DNA of 64,000 bases from positions 47,399 through 111,398 of the forward strand of contig JABHZE010000003.1 of NCBI GenBank assembly GCA_018653485.1, in the 5' to 3' direction. This document shows positions 55,601 through 64,000 of the stretch, piece by piece. The notes beneath the pieces were generated by a model. The model saw only the letters and a list, made by a program, of their open reading frames with translations. It searched no databases and had not been told where the DNA came from. The stretch is from an archaeon. Lineage in GTDB: Archaea; Nanobdellota; Nanobdellia; Pacearchaeales; GW2011-AR1. The position numbers and the translations under genes are program-made. Within the stretch, counting starts at the first letter, position 1. The number at the start of each line of letters is the position of its first letter.

Positions 55601-56848
55601 ATGAATAAACCAAATAATATTTTTGCAGAAGTATTGAATGATGTTAGACCTAGTTCTGAAACTCTTGAGAAAATTAATAGAATTGCTAAGGATTTTGTAG
55701 GGGAGTTGGTTCTTAAGCTTAAGAAGAGGAGGATAAAGGCAGATGTTTTTGTTGGAGGTAGTTTAGCAAAAGATACTCTTGTTAAAAAAGATAAATATGA
55801 TATTGATATTTTTGTTAGATTTGGAAATGTGAAAGGAGATATTTCTGATGTTTTAGGGAAATTTGTTGATGGGAAAAGAGTTCATGGTTCTAGGGATTAT
55901 TTTCAAATTTTTATTGAAGATATCTTAATTGAAATAATTCCTGTTAAAAAAATAAAAAAACCTTCAGAGGCAGAAAATATAACTGATTTAAGTTTTTTTC
56001 ATGTTGAATATTTACTTGGTAAATTAAAGAAAAATCCAAAATTAGGTGATGAAATTAGATTAGCAAAGGTATTTTGTTATGCACAAAATGCTTATGGTGC
56101 TGAAAGTTATATTCATGGTTTTTCTGGTTATGCTTTGGAGTTATTAATTTGTCATTATGGAAGTTTTTTGAAGTTTTGTAAAAGTGCGGAGGAAATTGCT
56201 AAAAATGGGGGAATAGTGATAGATTCTGAAAAACTTTATAAAAATAATAAAGAAGTTTTTGAAAAAATGAATAAATCTAAACTTAGTTCTCCAATAATTT
56301 TAATAGATCCTACATTTAAGGAAAGAAATGCATTAGCTGGTTTAAGTATGGAAACTTTTTTAGAGTTTAAAGAAAATTGTAAAAAGTTTTTGAAAAACCC
56401 TTCTAAAGAATTTTTTGTTAGAAAAAATATTTCTGAGAAGTTTGAGAAAGTTAAAGAGGTTAAAACTTTGATTGTTAAAACTTCTAAACAAGGCGGAGAT
56501 ATAGCTGGAACAAAATTAAGAAAGTTTTTTGATTTCTTTTTGAGGCAAGCTTCTAAGGAGTTTGAGATTCGGAAGAAAGGGTTTGATTATAATGAAGATA
56601 AAAATTTGGCGAAATATTATATTGTCATTAGTAAAAAGAAAGATGAATTAAGAAAAGGGCCTCAGGTAAATAATTGTGCCCATTTTGATAAATTTAGAAA
56701 ACAACATCCGGATTCAATAGTGAGGGGGAAATATGTTTATATTAAACTTCAACATAATTTAAGTTTTGAAGAATGGTTGAAAGTATTCTTAAAGAAAGAT
56801 AAGAAAATTGTTGAAGAGATGAGTATTAGTGGTGTGAAGTTGTCTTAA
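55601..56848 (+). CDS. cca: archaeal CCA-adding enzyme (tRNA nucleotidyltransferase)
   Basis: ADVFVGGSLAKDTLVKKDKYDIDIFVRF; KVFCYAQNAYGAESYIHGFSGYALELLICHYGSF. Confidence 0.93.
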   Translation: MNKPNNIFAEVLNDVRPSSETLEKINRIAKDFVGELVLKLKKRRIKADVFVGGSLAKDTLVKKDKYDIDIFVRFGNVKGDISDVLGKFVDGKRVHGSRDYFQIFIEDILIEIIPVKKIKKPSEAENITDLSFFHVEYLLGKLKKNPKLGDEIRLAKVFCYAQNAYGAESYIHGFSGYALELLICHYGSFLKFCKSAEEIAKNGGIVIDSEKLYKNNKEVFEKMNKSKLSSPIILIDPTFKERNALAGLSMETFLEFKENCKKFLKNPSKEFFVRKNISEKFEKVKEVKTLIVKTSKQGGDIAGTKLRKFFDFFLRQASKEFEIRKKGFDYNEDKNLAKYYIVISKKKDELRKGPQVNNCAHFDKFRKQHPDSIVRGKYVYIKLQHNLSFEEWLKVFLKKDKKIVEEMSISGVKLS

Positions 56849-56874
56849 TGAAAATTAGATTAGAAAGAAAAAGT

Positions 56875-57657
56875 CTACTTAACCTTTGTTGCTTGTTCAA
56901 ACATAAATGCTAATGAGTTAGCAAAGAAAGGTGTGTTTAACCAAATAGCTATTTCTTCCTCAGATGTGTTTCCTCTTGAAATTAAAAATAAAACTTGTTC
57001 ATTATCTGCAATAAAGAATCTTGATTCTATATCTATTTGTTTAGCTTTTATTTTAAATTTAGTATTAATTTTTTTAATTTCTTTTTCTTCACCTGATAAG
57101 GCTATTTTTAGTTTAGTTCCCGCATTATTTAATCTTTCAAATAATAGTGAGAAGAATCTTGATTTTAATTTTATTTCATTAACTGTTGTACAGATTATTA
57201 CTTCCTTCTTAGCATTTTCTAAAATTTCTCTAATATGATTGTAAACTGTTGATTTTCCTTTAATTGCACCTGAAATATCTTCATGTCTAACTGGTTCAAT
57301 TCCTGTTTTATAAAGTTCTTCTAATTCTGCATATTCTGGTGTATCTTTAAGTTTTAATAAAGTATTAATTTTTTCTTCTGCTGATTTTTGAGCATTTGTT
57401 TTTAATTTTTCAATAATTATTTTTGGTTTAACTGCAATATATTTAACTGGTTTACCTATTTTCATTATTGCAAATCCTCTCTTTTCTAAGCTTTCTAAAA
57501 CATCATAAGTTCTTGATCTTGGGACTCTTGAGATCTCTGCGATTTCTCCAGCACTAGCCACACCTTTACCAAGCAAAGCTACCCAAACTTTTGTTTCATA
57601 AATATTAAGGTTAAAATAGTCCTTAATTTGTTTAACTAATTCGTTTTTAATTATCAT
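56875..57657 (-). CDS. TrmB-family transcriptional regulator (paralogue)
   Basis: IYETKVWVALLGKGVASAGEIAEISRVPRSRTYDVLESLEKRGFAIMKIGKPVKYIAVKP. Confidence 0.9.
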   Translation of the reverse strand: MIIKNELVKQIKDYFNLNIYETKVWVALLGKGVASAGEIAEISRVPRSRTYDVLESLEKRGFAIMKIGKPVKYIAVKPKIIIEKLKTNAQKSAEEKINTLLKLKDTPEYAELEELYKTGIEPVRHEDISGAIKGKSTVYNHIREILENAKKEVIICTTVNEIKLKSRFFSLLFERLNNAGTKLKIALSGEEKEIKKINTKFKIKAKQIDIESRFFIADNEQVLFLISRGNTSEEEIAIWLNTPFFANSLAFMFEQATKVK

Positions 57658-57768
57658 TTTCTATAGTTTCCACATCATTTTAGGGTTTATAAATCTTCTT
57701 ATTTTGTTGTTACTATACAATTAGAACAAATGGGAAAGGTTTATAAGTTGTGATGGTGATTGTTTTAA

Positions 57769-58257
57769 ATGGAAATTACAGGCGTGTTAAAGGTATGTAT
57801 AATCTTTTTATTGGGTTTTCTTAGTGCAAACTTAATTGGTTATTTTTTTGTTAGTGGAATGGAAGTTCCTTTTGGGTTAGGATTAAATGGAAATAACAAT
57901 AGTGATGCTCCGTTTGATTTTATTAGTGAGGAAAATATTAAGATATATGATGATAAAATTGTTTTAGATATCAAAGGGGCTAGTTTAAGTAGGTATGCTC
58001 CAACAGGAAGTATGAGGCCTGTTTTGGATGAAGGTTCGAATGGTATTCGTATTGTTCCTAAATCTGAGATGGAGATTTATGTGGGAGATATTGTTACCTT
58101 TGAACAAGAAGATCTCTTAATTGTTCATAGAGTTATTGAAAAAGGAATTGATAATAAGGGTATTTATTTTATAACTAAAGGGGATAATAATTCTATTAGT
58201 GATGGGAAAATTAGATTTAAAGATATTAAATATAAAACAATAGGGGTTATTTGGTAA
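57769..58257 (+). CDS. S26-family signal peptidase I-like protein
   Basis: YAPTGSMRPVLDEGS, VGDIVTFEQEDLLIVHRVIEKG, TKGDNN. Confidence 0.85.
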   Translation: MEITGVLKVCIIFLLGFLSANLIGYFFVSGMEVPFGLGLNGNNNSDAPFDFISEENIKIYDDKIVLDIKGASLSRYAPTGSMRPVLDEGSNGIRIVPKSEMEIYVGDIVTFEQEDLLIVHRVIEKGIDNKGIYFITKGDNNSISDGKIRFKDIKYKTIGVIW

Positions 58258-58258
58258 A

Positions 58259-58822
58259 ATGAATGGAGATGTTGAATTTTTAAGAGATAAATTAGAAGAT
58301 GTTTTAAATAGATTAGAACCTCAAAGGTTTGAGGCAATGGTTTATACTGCTAAGGCTTGTGGGAAAAATCCTATGGAGCCAAAGGTTGCAAAACCTGGGG
58401 AATTATTAAGTAAAGATGATATGTTGGCAAATATATTTAGTGAGGTAGATTATGATGATGCTGTTTTATTAGCAATGGTTTTAGGTTATGCTGGTTTGAA
58501 AAATTTTAATATTGATTGTTTAGATAATGGAAGTGATATTGGGAATGCAGAAGGGCGGAGAAATGTTGAGTGGATTATAAGAAGGGCTTGTTTAAGAATT
58601 AGTCCTATTGTAAAAAAGAATAGAGGATTGTTAGGAAGGTATGAGGAGTTTGTTAGAGAAGAAACTTTGAAAAGAGTTGGAAGTAAACAAAGGCCTGCAA
58701 AAGCTTATTTATTAGATTCTTTAAGATTAGGTTTTGGAAATGAAACTCAATCTCATTATACTACTACTTTATCTGAAGTTGATTCTGAATTATTAGGGCT
58801 TGGAGGAGTTTTGGGTTGGTGA
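58259..58822 (+). CDS. hypothetical protein
   Basis: 187-aa ORF. Confidence 0.5.
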   Translation: MNGDVEFLRDKLEDVLNRLEPQRFEAMVYTAKACGKNPMEPKVAKPGELLSKDDMLANIFSEVDYDDAVLLAMVLGYAGLKNFNIDCLDNGSDIGNAEGRRNVEWIIRRACLRISPIVKKNRGLLGRYEEFVREETLKRVGSKQRPAKAYLLDSLRLGFGNETQSHYTTTLSEVDSELLGLGGVLGW

Positions 58823-58876
58823 TATTAAGATGGATAATAGGGTTAGATATTTGGAGAGTAAAATAAAATAATTAAA

Positions 58877-59347
58877 ATGACAAAACATGATTGTCCTAAA
58901 AATTTGAGAGAATTGCTTTTGTTTTTAGATAGAAAAGAGTATGATAAACTGAAAAAGATTTTTCCAGATACTAAAAATATTAAGGTTAAAATGGGAGCTT
59001 GGGGAATAAACTTTACTGATGAAACTAATCGGCTTGCTCATGAAAGAAGAGTTGAGGTTTGGGAAAGAAGACAAAGAGTTGCTGTTGAATTTGAAGAATT
59101 TGGTAACCATTATACTGGTGTTTTTTTAGGATTAAGAAGCCATGTTTCAGAATGTCCTGAATGTGCTAAAGATTATATGGGTACATTAATTGATTGGGCA
59201 ATTGAAAAAAGAAAACTTGCTCAAGATTTAGATTATCAAGGAAAACAAAGAAGTCATCCACTTTATAGGTATATGAAACAGATTGATGGAGAGTTATTAA
59301 GATTTTTTGAAGAAAATGGTATGAAAGGGTTAGATATTTTAGACTAA
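58877..59347 (+). CDS. hypothetical protein
   Basis: 156-aa ORF, ATG start. Confidence 0.5.
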   Translation: MTKHDCPKNLRELLLFLDRKEYDKLKKIFPDTKNIKVKMGAWGINFTDETNRLAHERRVEVWERRQRVAVEFEEFGNHYTGVFLGLRSHVSECPECAKDYMGTLIDWAIEKRKLAQDLDYQGKQRSHPLYRYMKQIDGELLRFFEENGMKGLDILD

Positions 59348-60241
59348 TAACCAATTAACTATCATTCCTAAATAAATTCCAATTGTTATAAACGGCATAG
59401 CTGGATAGAATTTCCCTTTTCTTGCTAAGATAAATAAAAATGCTAATGCTAATGTTGCTGATATTGCTATTATAAATGAAGGTAATAATGTTTGATATGT
59501 TTTGTAAAATATTCCTGCTGTTATTATTGGAAAGATAATATCTCCACCACCTAAAATTGCTAAATGAACTTTTATTTTTGCTTTCTTAAATGCTTTTTCA
59601 ATTGTTTTCTCTGATTTATTTTTATATTTTTCTTTAAGTTGTTTTATTTTTGCTTTTGTTTTTTTATCTGCATAAGGTATAAAAAATCCTGTGAAGAATT
59701 TTAAATTATTAATTTGATAATTAGCCATTTTTTGCATAAGCTTTGATTGCCATACTGCCCACATATCATAAAGTGAAATAAGGAGAAGAATAATTATTAT
59801 TCCTAAAACATTTAATAATGGAATAAAAACTGCGGCTATTCCGGGGTAAATTAAAAGTTCTGTTGTATTATGGATAGTGAGGTTTCGTTTGTAAATTTTA
59901 AAGAAGGCTAATGGAAGTGCAAGTAATAATGCGATTAAGGGTATTTGATTTGAATAATTAAAATCAGTAATGGAAATCCATGGGGAGGAGATTATAGCAG
60001 TTAATGCTAAACCTAATGCAATTGTAGTAACAATAAAGAACCAGACTCTAATTACCTTTTCTGCCTTTAATTTTGTTAAAAGGAAAAATAAAGTGATTGC
60101 AATTAATAGTGAGATTATAAAATAAATTGGAGAAAATTCTTGTTGAACTTCTTGAGGGGGCTCCATTCCATAAGGTAAACTTAATCCATTTGCATAAGAT
60201 GATGTAATCCATATTCCAATTAATTGTGTTACTAAAAACAT
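59339..60241 (-). CDS. presenilin/signal-peptide-peptidase-like intramembrane aspartyl protease
   Basis: LISLYDMWAVWQS (YD), AILGGGDIIFPIITAGIFY (GxGD), YPAMPFITIGIYLG (PAL-like); multi-TM. Confidence 0.85.
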   Translation of the reverse strand: MFLVTQLIGIWITSSYANGLSLPYGMEPPQEVQQEFSPIYFIISLLIAITLFFLLTKLKAEKVIRVWFFIVTTIALGLALTAIISSPWISITDFNYSNQIPLIALLLALPLAFFKIYKRNLTIHNTTELLIYPGIAAVFIPLLNVLGIIIILLLISLYDMWAVWQSKLMQKMANYQINNLKFFTGFFIPYADKKTKAKIKQLKEKYKNKSEKTIEKAFKKAKIKVHLAILGGGDIIFPIITAGIFYKTYQTLLPSFIIAISATLALAFLFILARKGKFYPAMPFITIGIYLGMIVNWLLV

Positions 60242-60339
60242 TATTATTAGAATTATTGTTACTTTTGTATTGTGTTTGATTTTGTTTCACCTGTTTTTAG
60301 TATTAGGATGAGAAGATTTATAAATGATGTGTATTATGG

Positions 60340-60711
60340 GTGAGAATGGTATTTGTGAGGAAAATTGATTGGGAGAGAACATGGGAGAGACTAAGAATAG
60401 ATGCGAATAATGTAATTGATGATTTAGAGATAGAAGGAATTGCCCCATTAGTGATAGTTGGAGAATCTAATACTCCAAGTATGAATATTTTAATTCCCTA
60501 TGCTCCTTTTGAAAGTGAACCTTTGGGTGAAATGGTTATTGGAGAAGTTAATAGAGAGATTCAAAGAGTTGAAGAGATTGCTCAAAATTATGGTTTTCAT
60601 AAATATAGCACAAAGCTTCGTGGAAACAGGGGATTTAAATTATTTAGAAATGGTGTAAATATCCATTTTATTTATCAGCCTAGAGTTTTGCTAGAAGGTT
60701 GTTTGGCATAA
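60340..60711 (+). CDS. hypothetical protein
   Basis: ORF beginning MRMVFVRKIDWERTWERL; likely start ATG at 60349. Confidence 0.5.
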   Translation: MRMVFVRKIDWERTWERLRIDANNVIDDLEIEGIAPLVIVGESNTPSMNILIPYAPFESEPLGEMVIGEVNREIQRVEEIAQNYGFHKYSTKLRGNRGFKLFRNGVNIHFIYQPRVLLEGCLA

Positions 60712-60827
60712 ATTGTTATTATAAATTGTATGAATATTATGATATTTGTTAAGGTTATGACATAATGATGTCATTTGAAAGTAGTTAAAATAGTAAGGTT
60801 TATATAGTAGTTCTGCCTCTATATAAT

Positions 60828-61169
60828 ATGAAAGATATACAACTTGAGGCGAGATTAAAAGGTGAAAAATTGTCTGTAAATGGGCAAGAAATGAGTCTAG
60901 ATTCATCTTTATTTTCTGCTAGAATTTTAAAAATTTCAGATTCTAATGATTCTGAAAATTCTGAGCCTGAAGGAGAGTATCCTGTTGCATTAGAGTTAGG
61001 TTATAGAAATGATAGAGAAGGTTTTATTTATGGTGAAGCTACAGATATTCATTCATATTTACAAAGACAAGGTTTAAATGATGATAGAATTCAGGTTAAT
61101 TCTAGTGAAGAAGGAGAATATCCTGTAATTAATTTAGTTGGAGATATTAGAGCGAGGGTTTTTGATTAA
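60828..61169 (+). CDS. hypothetical protein
   Basis: 113-aa acidic ORF with TATA-like gtttatatag upstream. Confidence 0.5.
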   Translation: MKDIQLEARLKGEKLSVNGQEMSLDSSLFSARILKISDSNDSENSEPEGEYPVALELGYRNDREGFIYGEATDIHSYLQRQGLNDDRIQVNSSEEGEYPVINLVGDIRARVFD

Positions 61170-61209
61170 ATAAATTGGGAAGATAAAATAAACCAAATAA
61201 AAAAATAAA

Positions 61210-61635
61210 ATGGAAAATAAAAAAATTGGTAAAGCTTATGCATTTTTTGATAGTGATGCTTCCTATGAAGAATTAGAAAGAGATATGCCTGAGATAAGAG
61301 ATTATGCTCAAACTTCTGAGGGTTTGCAATTATTATTACATAGAGGAAGTTCAAGATTGCAAGTTAGTGATAGGCCTGATACTTTGACAAAAGAACCTAA
61401 AGATTATAGGGTGTTATCTAGTAGATTATCTGGGGGCGTGGCTAGAGAAAGAAAATCTCTTGAGAGAATGGACTATGTATTGGAAGCAAGTTGTGAAGGG
61501 ATGAGTAATGAAAGAGTTGCAGGTGAATTAGGAGATGTTCTGAATACTATTTATAGAATGTATGATGAAGATTCTGGACAATTTAATGGTGCTGTTGTTT
61601 ATGAAGATAATGGTGAATTTGTTTTTAGAAGATGA
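61210..61635 (+). CDS. hypothetical protein
   Basis: 141-aa ORF. Confidence 0.5.
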   Translation: MENKKIGKAYAFFDSDASYEELERDMPEIRDYAQTSEGLQLLLHRGSSRLQVSDRPDTLTKEPKDYRVLSSRLSGGVARERKSLERMDYVLEASCEGMSNERVAGELGDVLNTIYRMYDEDSGQFNGAVVYEDNGEFVFRR

Positions 61636-61716
61636 TTTTGTTAGTTAATTAGTTTGTTTTAAATGTTGGTTGTTGAAAATATAAATATTTTTAAAGTTTG
61701 ATTAATTAATTGTTTT

Positions 61717-62085
61717 ATGAATACAAGTTATAGGGAACCAAGTGCAAAAGAAAGACAAGTTGAGGAATTCTGGAGAAGTAGAGTTGATTCTTTTGATTTT
61801 GAGGATGAAAGAAGAATCTGTGATGCTTATATGGAACATATAATCGGTACTGATGATTATGAAGAAATGGGGTTGGTTCATGCAGGAGTTAGAGAAGGTA
61901 AGGGAGATTATTCTGGTTTTTATGATGCTATTTCTGATGTTATTCATCCTAGTGTAGATGAATTAGAAGTTTTGGTTTCAGAGGGTTTTGAATGGGCTGG
62001 ATTTATGTTTATGCTGACAAAAGATTGTGAGAAAACTGCTCCTTATGCTTGGGAGATTATTGGGAATATGGTTGTGTTTAAGTGA
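61717..62085 (+). CDS. hypothetical protein
   Basis: 122-aa ORF, TATA-like tataaatattttta upstream. Confidence 0.5.
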   Translation: MNTSYREPSAKERQVEEFWRSRVDSFDFEDERRICDAYMEHIIGTDDYEEMGLVHAGVREGKGDYSGFYDAISDVIHPSVDELEVLVSEGFEWAGFMFMLTKDCEKTAPYAWEIIGNMVVFK

Positions 62086-62101
62086 TTAGGTATAAATATT
62101 T

Positions 62102-62494
62102 TTATCTTTCTTGAAAAAATTCTCTTGCTAAACCCATTTCAAGCATTACTCCTTCATCTGTATCTGCACTATTACCAACTAGGATAGTATCTGTAGAAAA
62201 TTTATTTGGTGTAACATCATCAAAATCTAAATCTGTTTTAAGGTCTAATTTTATTCCAACTAAAGAATCTAATTTTTCTCTTTGAATTCTTGCAATATAT
62301 GAATCTTGAACAGAGTCTGATAAAGAAATAGTTGATTCTTTGTAAGAAGATATTAATTCTTCTTGGGCATTAATTGCTTGTCTATGAAAATAATTTTGAA
62401 CACCTTGGTGAAAATTAAAATATCCTGAAGCTGTTAAAAGGCATATTCCTAATCCTCTGATTAAATTCTTTTTTAAATTTGGTCTTTGTGTCAT
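62102..62494 (-). CDS. hypothetical membrane-anchored protein
   Basis: N-terminal TM LIRGLGICLLTASGYFNF. Confidence 0.45.
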   Translation of the reverse strand: MTQRPNLKKNLIRGLGICLLTASGYFNFHQGVQNYFHRQAINAQEELISSYKESTISLSDSVQDSYIARIQREKLDSLVGIKLDLKTDLDFDDVTPNKFSTDTILVGNSADTDEGVMLEMGLAREFFQER

Positions 62495-62526
62495 CTTAAT
62501 TAGGTAGTTAATTAGTTTAAAAAGAT

Positions 62527-62904
62527 TTATGTGGTTGATTGGTTTTGTTGAAAAAATTCTTCAAAAGCTTCAAAATAATCATCTGGAAGGGGTCCACCCA
62601 TTAAATTTTCTGCAATACAATCTTCACATCTCCTTATAATTTCATCAGAGTCAGGATCTGACCAGAATAATTGTTGAAGAGTGTCATAGGCTGAAATAAT
62701 ATGCCATTGTCCTACAGTTGAATGAACATGTTCTAGAAATCTCCCATATTTTTCGCGAAAATATTCTTGTTGTTGTTTGATATAGTCAGTGTTTGTTGCA
62801 TGTCCTGCATGAGCAATAACATGTAATGTGCCTTCTAATTCATCTGCAAGTTCTCTTAAGAAAGGCATTTCAGGCATTGTTGGATAGTCAAATATTTCTA
62901 CCAT
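62527..62904 (-). CDS. hypothetical protein
   Basis: 125-aa ORF. Confidence 0.5.
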   Translation of the reverse strand: MVEIFDYPTMPEMPFLRELADELEGTLHVIAHAGHATNTDYIKQQQEYFREKYGRFLEHVHSTVGQWHIISAYDTLQQLFWSDPDSDEIIRRCEDCIAENLMGGPLPDDYFEAFEEFFQQNQSTT

Positions 62905-63259
62905 ATTTGTGGGGGTTTATATAGTAATTTAGAAATAAAAGAAAGATATCCTGCATCAATAAAAACAATAGTAGATTTCATTTTAAAAGGCATCAGGAAA
63001 CCCTTTCGAATCACCTGGGATTATGTTAATATGTTAAGTTTTGGGATGTTTATAAGATTATTGGTTAGAGAAAATCTTTGATTTTTGAGATAAGTTAATA
63101 ATTTCGCAAGCAAAATTCAAGAGGGGCAGGCTTGGGCTTGGGCAGTGAATTGGATTTTGTGTGAGTGAGTGTAAAAATGTAGAGTTTCTAATTCGTTAGT
63201 TAGTTTGAAAATCTCTGGGGGAATTAAGAACTAATGATTATTTACTAAATATCCTAGTC

Positions 63260-63556
63260 TTAATCTCCTCTATAATTTGGATAGTATTTTTTGATTACTT
63301 CTTCTCTAGTCATATCACGTGGTTCAGCAAAACAATCTGCACATATATTATGCGATTGTGAAACTAAAACACTTATCCCTTTTGCCCCATATCTTTCTAC
63401 TGCCTGAAGTACTCCCATAAAATCAACACCATCAATTTTTCCAGAATCATAAATCTCATCAACTACATAAATGTGATCATGCGGATTAGTTGTGCTACCC
63501 ATACAAGGATGTAAATCAATTCTTATAATTTTTCCTTCAGGTTTTTCAGGGCTCAT
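63260..63556 (-). CDS. hypothetical protein
   Basis: 98-aa ORF. Confidence 0.45.
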   Translation of the reverse strand: MSPEKPEGKIIRIDLHPCMGSTTNPHDHIYVVDEIYDSGKIDGVDFMGVLQAVERYGAKGISVLVSQSHNICADCFAEPRDMTREEVIKKYYPNYRGD

Positions 63557-63700
63557 TTTAATTTCCTATCACAGAACTCTTCTTCCTTTTGGGTAAAAAA
63601 GAGATGATATACTCCTTTTTAAACTTTAACCCCCTCCCCCTCTTACTACTACTGAAGCCTCGCTTGGGGGTGGGAAACTGACAGATAGGATTGCGTTGAA

Positions 63701-64000
63701 CGTACGATATTAAAAGAAGTGCTTTAGTATTTGGGAGAATAAGAAGAATATCTTATGAACCTTTTAATATCTGCTCAAAGAAGTTTTTGCTGGGGGTGGG
63801 AAAAATACATTGAGGACTAAAAAATTGGGGGAAGCAAAAATTTGGGCGAAGCCTTTGAGCGTACGATATTAAAAGAAGTGCTTTAGTATTTGGGAGAATA
63901 AGAAGAATATCTTATGAACCTTTTAATATCTGCTCAAAGAAGTTTTTGCTGGGGGTGGGTTAAACCTAATTGCGGACTAAAAAATTGGGGGAAGCAAAAA
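63701..64000. repeat. 159-bp tandem direct repeat (two units, second truncated by window end)
   Basis: cgtacgatattaaaag...gctgggggtggg identical over 100 bp at 63701 and 63860; variable 13/14-nt block; conserved ggactaaaaaattgggggaagcaaaaa tail. Confidence 0.9.

Noticed and set aside
63701-64000. CRISPR array at the right end
   Set aside because: The repeat unit is 159 bp with 100-bp identity and only a 13-14 nt variable block, which does not match CRISPR repeat/spacer architecture; no cas genes are in the window.
63701-64000. Integron attC-like sites
   Set aside because: No attC core sites (GTTRRRY/RYYYAAC) or integrase seen, and the units do not flank ORF cassettes.

Overview
A 64 kb AT-rich archaeal chromosomal window. 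Gene content (diphthine synthase, D-aminoacyl-tRNA deacylase Dtd2, archaeal CCA-adding enzyme, TrmB regulators, class III pilins, archaeal SRP RNA, Era-like GTPase/DUF2073/Zn-ribbon cluster) together with many small ORFans suggests a DPANN-type genome; that is inference, since no rRNA is present. Main content: (1) two separate type IV pilus/secretion loci (about 1.6-12.2 kb and 34.5-49.3 kb), each with a TadA-like ATPase, TadC/GspF-type membrane proteins, several pilin-like proteins and large secreted proteins (VWA in locus 1; GLUG, PKD and Cys-rich repeats in locus 2); (2) housekeeping genes: ileS, argS, cca, Sua5/YrdC, dtdA, dphB, MtaB-type methylthiotransferase, pyrC, pyrD, trxB, signal peptidase, presenilin-like protease; (3) one tRNA-Leu(TAA) and a convincing SRP RNA; (4) RelE-like and VapBC toxin-antitoxin pairs, a Fic protein and a free-standing LAGLIDADG protein; (5) a stand-alone [FeFe]-hydrogenase-like H-cluster domain protein. 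The most interesting unexplained signals are RNA or repeat structures: an isolated gene-like ncRNA at 12308-12530 with its own TATA box, a 12-bp closing helix and a T-tract; a ~105-nt leader present twice (before dphB and inside pilus operon 2) with compensatory base changes and the ATG exactly at its 3' end; a three-way-junction RNA upstream of dphB; a hairpin array carrying four ACCGAAGT motifs at 32.5 kb; and a 159-bp tandem repeat at the right end with a variable 13-14 nt block. No CRISPR array or transposase was seen. All calls come from reading sequence and ORF translations; no searches or folding were run.
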